Assembly: GCA_003523945.1 (NCBI GenBank)
Contig: DOFS01000600.1
Span: 1 to 12,371 of the forward strand
Direction: 5' to 3'
DNA length: 12,371 nt
DNA from: Nitrospiraceae bacterium
GTDB lineage: Bacteria > Nitrospirota > Nitrospiria > Nitrospirales > UBA8639
In this document: positions 6,685-12,371 of the stretch, piece by piece
Layout: each line of letters begins with the position of its first letter
How positions within the stretch are numbered: position 1 is the first letter of the stretch
Translations under genes and position numbers: made by a program
Notes under the pieces: model-generated
The model's database searches: none
Told to the model about the DNA's origin: nothing
Seen by the model: the letters and a program-made list of their open reading frames with translations, nothing else

Positions 6685-8163
6685 GTGTGGAATTTTTTTA
6701 AACGGCAGCAAAATGGTCAAAGCTCCTCGCAAGATATCGGCCCCTATTCCAATTACCGCATGGCCGTGCGATTAGAATTGACTCAACGAACCGGCGTCTT
6801 CGCCCAGTTAGCCACCGCCATCGCGGAGGAAGGTGCCAGTTTGGGCGCGTACGATATGGTCTCGGCCACTCGCACCAAAGTCATCCGGGATATTACCCTG
6901 GATGTCCAAAGTGAAGAACATGGCGAGCGTGTTATGAAACGGTTGAATTCGTTGGCCGATGTCCGGGTCATCGCCTCTTCGGATCGGATTTTCCTCATGC
7001 ATTTAGGAGGAAAAATCCGGGTGGAGAGCAAGTTCCCCGTGAAAACCAGAAATACCTTATCCATGGTTTATACGCCTGGAGTCGGGCGGGTGGTCAAAGC
7101 CATTGCCGCGGATGAGAAAAAAGCCTATTCCTTTACGACGAAAAGTAACAGCATCGCCGTCGTGACGGACGGATCAGCTATTCTGGGATTGGGAAATCTC
7201 GGCCCTCTCGCAGCCTTGCCGGTCATGGAAGGCAAAGCGATGTTGTTCCATCAATTTGCCGGAATCGATGCCTGGCCTCTCTGTCTCAATACCCAGGATT
7301 CCGAAGAGATTATCCGGACGGTGTTAGCCATTTCTCCGTCATTTGGAGGTATTAATCTGGAAGACATCAGTGCCCCTCGATGCTTTGACATTGAGCGCCG
7401 GCTGCAAACCGAGCTGGATATTCCGGTGATGCATGATGATCAGCATGGAACGGCTGTGGTCATTTTGGGAGCACTTCTGAATGCCTTAAAAGTCACACGC
7501 CGGTCCATTACTGAAATTACCGTCGTGGTCGTCGGGTTGGGAGCCGCAGGCACGGCCTGTTGTGAATTACTTTTAGGAGCCGGGGTCAACAGGCTCAAGG
7601 GATGCGACAAGCAGGGCCTGATATTGGATCGCCCTGTGGAAGAAGTTCTACCCCATCGGCATACTCTTCGCAGCCTCATTCAGTATGATCAGCCAACGGG
7701 AACCGTTCAGGACGCACTGAAAGACGCCCATGTGGTTATTGGTCTTTCTGCAGCCAACATTTTAAAACCCGAAGATTTACCCCTTATGGCCAAGGATCCC
7801 ATTGTGTTTGCCCTAGCCAATCCTGACCCCGAAATCCTACCCGAGGCAGCCATCCCCCACTGTCGCGTGTATGCCAGCGGGCGATCGGATTATCCCAATC
7901 AATGCAACAATCTCTTGTCATTTCCCGGCATCTTTCGTGGAGCCCTTGACGTACAAGCCAAAACGATTAATGAACCGATGCTCATTGCTGCCGCTCATGC
8001 CCTTTCGAAAATGATTCCTGACTCGGCGCTCAGTGAAGAATATATTATTCCCAGTGTGTTCGATAAACAGGTGGTGCCAAAGGTCGCCAAGGCGGTCTCT
8101 CAGGCGGCGATTGACTCCGGCGTGGCCCGCAGGACAAAAAAGGACATGGAGGAGGAGATGTAG
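6685..8163 (+). CDS. Malic enzyme (malate dehydrogenase, oxaloacetate-decarboxylating) with N-terminal ACT domain
   Basis: This cytosolic enzyme oxidatively decarboxylates malate to pyruvate and CO2, reducing NAD or NADP, and links the TCA or reductive TCA cycle to pyruvate. The 492-residue product begins with an ACT-type regulatory domain (about 24-95, RLELTQRTGVFAQLATAI), suggesting allosteric control by a small ligand such as an amino acid. The malic domain follows: SMVYTPGVG with catalytic Tyr129, DGSAILGLGNLGP, MEGKAMLF with Lys184, metal ligands Glu226-Asp227 (NLEDISAP) and Asp251 in MHDDQHGTA. The Rossmann domain has VVVGLGAAGTACCELL, then FALANPDPEI and GRSDYPNQCNNLLSFPG. All catalytic residues are present. 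Cofactor preference is not settled. GTG at 6685 is preferred over TTG at 6682 because GTG is the commoner start and its spacing from AGGAGGT is good. It converges on uppP with a 34-base gap. Confidence 0.93.
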   Translation: MWNFFKRQQNGQSSSQDIGPYSNYRMAVRLELTQRTGVFAQLATAIAEEGASLGAYDMVSATRTKVIRDITLDVQSEEHGERVMKRLNSLADVRVIASSDRIFLMHLGGKIRVESKFPVKTRNTLSMVYTPGVGRVVKAIAADEKKAYSFTTKSNSIAVVTDGSAILGLGNLGPLAALPVMEGKAMLFHQFAGIDAWPLCLNTQDSEEIIRTVLAISPSFGGINLEDISAPRCFDIERRLQTELDIPVMHDDQHGTAVVILGALLNALKVTRRSITEITVVVVGLGAAGTACCELLLGAGVNRLKGCDKQGLILDRPVEEVLPHRHTLRSLIQYDQPTGTVQDALKDAHVVIGLSAANILKPEDLPLMAKDPIVFALANPDPEILPEAAIPHCRVYASGRSDYPNQCNNLLSFPGIFRGALDVQAKTINEPMLIAAAHALSKMIPDSALSEEYIIPSVFDKQVVPKVAKAVSQAAIDSGVARRTKKDMEEEM

Positions 8164-8197
8164 AGAACCGTGTGTTTTTTCTAGAGAACGCCCGCGT

Positions 8198-9007
8198 CTA
8201 CTTGAATGTACTCCAGAGGAGAATACTTATTCCAAGGGGCCACAGATAATAAGAGAATAAATGGAAGTGATCCTGCCTAACGAGTTTGATTATCAACGAA
8301 ATGGATCCATACCCTACTAAAGCCGCGACGACCATTCCAGCGACATAAACCCCCATCGGCTCATGGATCTGATCAATTCCTTTCCCAATTTCTAGGATCG
8401 TCGCCCCCACAATGGCGGGCATAGAAATCAGCAGAGAAAATCGAGCCGATAATTCACGATCCAAACCCAACAGCACACCACCGGCAATAGTTGATCCGGA
8501 CCGGGAAATCCCCGGAAGAACCGCAACGCCTTGGACAATGCCAATCGCCAATGCATCCCCAATGCCCATGTCCTGAATACCCCGAACGCTGTTTCTGCCG
8601 CGCCCCAACCAGAGAATCGCTCCGGTGATCAGCAACATGACGGCCACCACAGAAGGCTGAACTAGATTTTCCAGACCGATGGATCGAATGCCTAGTCCAA
8701 TGATCGCCGTAGGAATGGATGCGAGCAGGACATAATGAATCGTCCGCCGCTCAAATCCTTGAAATAGACTGCCTTGTCTTGTGGTCCATCCAACATATCC
8801 CAGGCCCAAGGTGAAGAGATCATGACGAAAATACACCAGGATCGCCGTTACTGTGGCGAGATGTAACATAATGTCATACAATAAATTCGTTTCACTAAAA
8901 TGACCGAACCAATGTTGAGCCAGGACCAAATGGCCTGAAGAGGAAACAGGGAGAAATTCCGTAAGCCCTTGAATGACGGCAAGCACCACCGCTTCGATGT
9001 ATCCCAT
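8198..9007 (-). CDS. uppP: Undecaprenyl-diphosphate phosphatase (UppP/BacA)
   Basis: This integral membrane enzyme removes a phosphate from undecaprenyl pyrophosphate to regenerate the undecaprenyl phosphate carrier for peptidoglycan and surface polysaccharides; overproduction gives bacitracin resistance in known cases. The 269-residue length and multiple hydrophobic helices are typical. The first signature, QGLTEFLPVSSSGHL (13-27), includes Glu17 and His26. The second, PGISRSGSTI (165-174), includes Arg169. Both line the active site in the membrane core. It starts at ATG 9007 with AAAGG about 12 bases upstream, 65 bases after rfbD on the same strand. Its place at the end of the rml cluster suggests co-expression with glycan precursor synthesis. 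Confidence 0.95.
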   Translation of the reverse strand: MGYIEAVVLAVIQGLTEFLPVSSSGHLVLAQHWFGHFSETNLLYDIMLHLATVTAILVYFRHDLFTLGLGYVGWTTRQGSLFQGFERRTIHYVLLASIPTAIIGLGIRSIGLENLVQPSVVAVMLLITGAILWLGRGRNSVRGIQDMGIGDALAIGIVQGVAVLPGISRSGSTIAGGVLLGLDRELSARFSLLISMPAIVGATILEIGKGIDQIHEPMGVYVAGMVVAALVGYGSISLIIKLVRQDHFHLFSYYLWPLGISILLWSTFK

Positions 9008-9072
9008 CGTTTATTGATGCCTTTCTTTTACCTGATAACCCACAAAAGGTAATTCACAGGACAGACGATTCC

Positions 9073-9909
9073 CTAGCCTTTCCACAGACTGGCAAAATCA
9101 CGAACCCCCTCTTCCCAGGATGGCAACTCAATCAAGGGGTCCTGTAAAGAGGTAAGCACGGCATAGGGTGGCCGTCGAGCAGGGCGAGGAAATTGAGCGG
9201 TGGCGATAGGCACGACCGAGGTTTGAATATCTAACGCCTGATAAAGTGCTTGGGTCAATTCGTACCAACTGGCTCCGCCTGTACCAGCCATGTGATAAGT
9301 CCCAAACGCATCGGTCTCACCCAACTGAAATACCGCCTGTGCGAGATGAGGGGCAAAGGTCGGTGACCCATACTGGTCACTTACGACTTTGACAACCTCT
9401 CGTCCCGCCATTCGACAAATTGTATTAGGAAAATTCTTACCAACGGTGTGATAAAGCCAAGCGGTCCGGACAATAAAATGCCGTGGATTCGCTATCCGCA
9501 CAGCCTCTTCACCGGCCAATTTACTATGCCCATAGACGCCTAACGGATTCGTACGATCGAATTCATGATAAGGTCGATTCTGCTGACCATCAAACACATA
9601 ATCGGTGGAAAAATGGATCAGCGTCATTCCCAGATCTTTCGTCACCACGGCAAGATTTCTCGGGCCCAGGGCATTACCCCGGTATGCGGCATCCTGCTTA
9701 ACTTCTGCCTCATCCACTTGTGTGAAGGCAGCCGCATTGATCACGAGGTGTGGTCGTAGCTGATCAAGGGCTTTCTTCACCTCCTCGAACTGCGTGATAT
9801 CCAGATCCTGGAGATCCCAGGCTGTGACCTCGTGGTCGGCATATTGCCCTTGTAGCGCCTGCCCTAATTGCCCTTGAGCCCCTGTGATTAGAATTCGACT
9901 CTGTCTCAT
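9073..9909 (-). CDS. rfbD: dTDP-4-dehydrorhamnose reductase (RfbD/RmlD)
   Basis: This enzyme catalyses the last step of dTDP-L-rhamnose synthesis, the NAD(P)H-dependent reduction of dTDP-4-dehydro-L-rhamnose. The 278-residue extended SDR has GAQGQLG (residues 10-16) for cofactor binding, the active-site strand STDYVFDG (101-108), and the catalytic pair Tyr126/Lys130 in YGHSK. Family blocks RTAWLY, DQYGSPT and [11 protein letters not shown] are present, the last typical of RmlD substrate binding. The ATG overlaps the rfbC stop by four bases (ATGA), so translation is coupled. Length and residues are complete; nothing unusual is seen. Confidence 0.96.
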   Translation of the reverse strand: MRQSRILITGAQGQLGQALQGQYADHEVTAWDLQDLDITQFEEVKKALDQLRPHLVINAAAFTQVDEAEVKQDAAYRGNALGPRNLAVVTKDLGMTLIHFSTDYVFDGQQNRPYHEFDRTNPLGVYGHSKLAGEEAVRIANPRHFIVRTAWLYHTVGKNFPNTICRMAGREVVKVVSDQYGSPTFAPHLAQAVFQLGETDAFGTYHMAGTGGASWYELTQALYQALDIQTSVVPIATAQFPRPARRPPYAVLTSLQDPLIELPSWEEGVRDFASLWKG

Positions 9910-10460
9910 GATTGATATTCCGGAAGATGGTCGCTCAAGGTGTCAAGTAACTGCCCAGCAGCATCCTTCGAGGAAAGAAGTGGATGTTCGATCGGCCATT
10001 GAATGCCAATTCGTGGGTCATCCCATCGAATGGTCACTTCACCCCCAGGGGCGTAGACATCAGTACATTTGTACTCCACTTCCGCCACCTCGCTAAGGAC
10101 ACAAAACCCATGGGCAAAACCAGGAGGAATATAGATTTGCCTGAAATCCTCTCCCGATAATGTTGCACCCACCCACGCAGCAAAGGTCGGAGACCCCTTT
10201 CGAATGTCGACTGCGACATCAAAAATTTCCCCTCGAATCACCCGAACTAACTTCCCTTGAAGGCGGGGCATTTGAAGATGAAGGCCGCGAAGCGTTCCGT
10301 GGACCGACGAAGAACAATTATCCTGCACAAATGGAAGCAGAATCCCCGCCTCCTGATACTTTTGCACATGATACGATTCTAAAAACCATCCACGTTGATC
10401 GCGATAGACATCAGGCTCAACAAGCAGAACCTCGGGCAATCGAGTTGGGAGAAACTTCAT
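9906..10460 (-). CDS. rfbC: dTDP-4-dehydrorhamnose 3,5-epimerase (RfbC/RmlC)
   Basis: This enzyme epimerises C3 and C5 of dTDP-4-dehydro-6-deoxy-D-glucose to the L-rhamno form, the third step of the pathway. The 184-residue cupin has the RmlC fingerprint: [11 protein letters not shown] (19-29), QDNCSSS (46-52), LRGLHLQ (57-63) with catalytic His61, [17 protein letters not shown] (69-85) and PPGFAHGF (112-119). The Tyr130 in EYKCTDVY corresponds to the family's active-site tyrosine. Leu62 follows the catalytic His where Tyr or Phe is more common; the change is tolerated in the family. It begins 6 bases after the rfbA stop and its stop overlaps rfbD, placing it inside the operon. Confidence 0.96.
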   Translation of the reverse strand: MKFLPTRLPEVLLVEPDVYRDQRGWFLESYHVQKYQEAGILLPFVQDNCSSSVHGTLRGLHLQMPRLQGKLVRVIRGEIFDVAVDIRKGSPTFAAWVGATLSGEDFRQIYIPPGFAHGFCVLSEVAEVEYKCTDVYAPGGEVTIRWDDPRIGIQWPIEHPLLSSKDAAGQLLDTLSDHLPEYQS

Positions 10461-10466
10461 GACCGG

Positions 10467-11342
10467 TTATTGCTGCCCCTGATTCACCAAATGCAGCAAA
10501 TATTGCCCGTACCCGTTGTCTTTCATTTTCGTGGCCAAACGCAACACGTCGCCTGACTGAATGTACCCCATTTTGTAGGCGATTTCTTCCGGGCAGGATA
10601 CCATCAGGCCCTGTCGTTCTTGTAAGACTTGAATATAATGGGCCGCTTGCATGAGGGATTCGTGCGTCCCCGTATCCAACCAGGCAATGCCACGTCCAAG
10701 CACCCGCACATGCAAAGATCCAGCCTCCAAATAGGTTCTATTCACATCGGTGATTTCTAACTCTCCTCTGGCCGAAGGCTTAAGGGTATCGGCCATCCTC
10801 ACAACCTGATTGTCATAAAAATATAATCCGGTTACCGCATAAGGGGATTTGGGGTGGAGGGGCTTTTCTTCCAGGCTGGTGGCTTGCCCGTGATCATTAA
10901 ATGTCACCACCCCATATCGTTCCGGATCACGAACCTGGTAGGCAAAGACTTGCGCACCCGAGGCCTGGGAGGCGGCTTGCTGAAGATAGCCAGACAGCCC
11001 ATGTCCATAGAAAATATTATCCCCAAGAATGAGCGCCACTCGATCCTTTCCGATAAACTCGCGCCCAATCACAAAAGCTTGCGCAATTCCTTCCGGTCGG
11101 GGTTGGACTTGGTAGCGGATCGTTAACCCGAGATGACTGCCATCACCTAACAACCGGACAAACCCTTCCTGCTCATGCGGAGTTGTGATCACCAGAATTT
11201 CACGGATTCCAGCAAGCATGAGGGTCGACAACGGATAATAGATCATCGGTTTATCAAAAACCGGCATAAGTTGTTTGCTGACCGCGTGGGTCAAGGGATA
11301 GAGTCGGGTACCCGATCCGCCCGCTAGGATGATTCCCTTCAT
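10467..11342 (-). CDS. rfbA: Glucose-1-phosphate thymidylyltransferase (RfbA/RmlA)
   Basis: This enzyme makes dTDP-glucose from dTTP and glucose-1-phosphate, the first and usually feedback-regulated step (inhibited by dTDP-L-rhamnose in studied members). The 291-residue length fits the short RmlA type. The nucleotide-binding loop [11 protein letters not shown] (8-18), the [17 protein letters not shown] block (22-38), the metal Asp108 in [14 protein letters not shown] (156-161), GELEITDVN (193-201) and [10 protein letters not shown] with Asp223 are all present. AAGGGG lies 4 bases before the ATG. A gap of 71 bases separates it from rfbB, the widest in the rfb set; no promoter was identified there. 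Confidence 0.97.
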   Translation of the reverse strand: MKGIILAGGSGTRLYPLTHAVSKQLMPVFDKPMIYYPLSTLMLAGIREILVITTPHEQEGFVRLLGDGSHLGLTIRYQVQPRPEGIAQAFVIGREFIGKDRVALILGDNIFYGHGLSGYLQQAASQASGAQVFAYQVRDPERYGVVTFNDHGQATSLEEKPLHPKSPYAVTGLYFYDNQVVRMADTLKPSARGELEITDVNRTYLEAGSLHVRVLGRGIAWLDTGTHESLMQAAHYIQVLQERQGLMVSCPEEIAYKMGYIQSGDVLRLATKMKDNGYGQYLLHLVNQGQQ

Positions 11343-11413
11343 CGTGCCCCTTGGTATCCTAATGTCTTCATCATGCTCATGTTACCTGATCATACAAGAG
11401 GACGTCTCTTCCC

Positions 11414-12371
11414 CTATCTCGATGGAGCCGAGGCTAAACCGAGGCGTTCCCGTTGATAGGAGTTCGCCGTCACAGACTGACACCATTGGCGGTTGGCAAC
11501 GTACCATTCAATGGTCCGCCGCAACCCAGACTCAAAAGAGTGGCGTGGGCTCCATCCCAATTGTGTGTGGACCTTTGTAGAATCAATTCCATAACGAAAA
11601 TCATGACCGGGACGGTCAGGCACAAATACTTTCAGGTCTGCATATCGTGTGAGACCACGTTGGGACAGGGAAGGATTCGAACCACTGGGCACCACATCTT
11701 CCAATATCAGACACAGGGCCTCGATGACATCAAGATTTGATCGTTCCGACCGCCCCCCCAGGTTATATTTTTCCCCGGGTATGCCTTCCTGAAGGACCAG
11801 AAGGAGGCCTTCACAATGATCTTCAACAAACAACCAGTCCCGAATATTCTGCCCGTTCCCATAAATCGGAAGCGGTCGGCCTTCCAGCGCATTTAACACC
11901 ATCAACGGAATGAGTTTTTCAGGAAATTGAAAGGGCCCATAGTTATTAGAACAATTGGTCATCAGTGTTGGAAGACCATACGTGTGATAAAAGGCCCGCA
12001 CCAAATGATCTGCGCTAGCTTTCGAAGCCGCATAGGGGGAGTTGGGTGCATAAGGCGTGTCTTCGGAGAACAACCCTGTTGGGCCCAAGGTGCCATACAC
12101 TTCATCCGTTGAGACATGCAGAAACCGAAAATGCCGTTGATGATCCACAGGGCGATGCTGCAAAAATCGCCTAACCACGTCCAACAACACCAACGTACCC
12201 GTGACATTCGTATGAATAAAGGGATACGGGTCATCAATTGACCGGTCCACATGTGATTCAGCCGCAAAATTCAATACCCACCGGGGAGAAAATGTATCCA
12301 GGACTCTGGTCATTTCTGCCACATCGGCAATATCTGCCTGGATAAAATTAAGACGAGGATGGCTCCATAAT
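11414..12371 (-). CDS. rfbB: dTDP-glucose 4,6-dehydratase (RfbB/RmlB), 5' end outside window
   Basis: This NAD-dependent extended SDR converts dTDP-glucose to dTDP-4-dehydro-6-deoxyglucose, the second pathway step. 318 residues to a TAG at 11414-11416 are visible. The reading frame stays open to the right edge (HPRLNFIQADIADV precedes the first internal start codons), so the N-terminal part with the GxxGxxG cofactor motif, roughly 40-50 residues by family length, lies beyond the window. Visible hallmarks are NFAAESHVDRSI, the catalytic STDEVYG (Thr, Asp, Glu), YAASKAS with the Tyr/Lys pair, NCSNNYGPFQFPEKLIPL, and NGQNIRDWLFVEDHC. The in-frame GTG at 12320-12322 is internal, not the true start. 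It is the most upstream visible gene of the rfbBACD-uppP set. Confidence 0.95.
   Translation of the reverse strand, partial: LWSHPRLNFIQADIADVAEMTRVLDTFSPRWVLNFAAESHVDRSIDDPYPFIHTNVTGTLVLLDVVRRFLQHRPVDHQRHFRFLHVSTDEVYGTLGPTGLFSEDTPYAPNSPYAASKASADHLVRAFYHTYGLPTLMTNCSNNYGPFQFPEKLIPLMVLNALEGRPLPIYGNGQNIRDWLFVEDHCEGLLLVLQEGIPGEKYNLGGRSERSNLDVIEALCLILEDVVPSGSNPSLSQRGLTRYADLKVFVPDRPGHDFRYGIDSTKVHTQLGWSPRHSFESGLRRTIEWYVANRQWCQSVTANSYQRERLGLASAPSR

Noticed and set aside
1..12371. CRISPR arrays, toxin-antitoxin pairs, defence genes, transposases, rRNA
   Set aside because: I looked on both strands and saw no regularly spaced direct repeats, no transposase or integrase motifs and no rRNA-like sequence.

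Overview
The window reads as ordinary chromosomal DNA of a free-living Gram-negative-type bacterium with moderate GC content. The mix of genes (an ACT-fused malic enzyme, a gamma-class carbonic anhydrase, a CPBP protease, and rml sugar genes with uppP) and the general protein style suggest a Nitrospirota/Nitrospira-like organism. That assignment is inference from gene style only; no marker gene for taxonomy is present.

Left block (364-3938, + strand): thiD, an alpha/beta hydrolase, a three-helix membrane protein of unknown function, a gamma-carbonic-anhydrase-like hexapeptide protein and an atypical SDR protein. They run head to tail with gaps of 7, 18, 55 and 90 bases, so they probably form one housekeeping transcription unit. 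A possible divergent gene leaves the window at its left edge. A long CPBP-family membrane protease (3957-5423, - strand) converges on the SDR gene.

Middle (5424-6684): about 1.26 kb without an intact gene, and the least ordinary part of the window. It holds a perfect 9-bp hairpin without a T-run, an AT-rich remnant of a small three-helix membrane protein broken by one extra base in an A6/T6 run, and a GC-rich block of about 220 bases with four perfect inverted repeats. That block looks like a dispersed repeat element. The region reads as a small mosaic of decayed and repetitive DNA.

Right block: an NAD(P)-type malic enzyme with an N-terminal ACT domain (6685-8163, + strand) converges on a - strand cluster transcribed from the right edge: rfbB (5' end outside the window), rfbA, rfbC, rfbD, then uppP. 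The four rfb/rml genes make dTDP-L-rhamnose from glucose-1-phosphate. UppP recycles undecaprenyl pyrophosphate, the lipid carrier on which rhamnose-containing surface glycans and peptidoglycan are built. The rfbC/rfbD overlap (ATGA) and the 6-base rfbA/rfbC gap support a single operon.

I see no convincing undescribed system. The best leads are the mosaic middle region, the extended CPBP protease and the unknown membrane protein in the thiD cluster.
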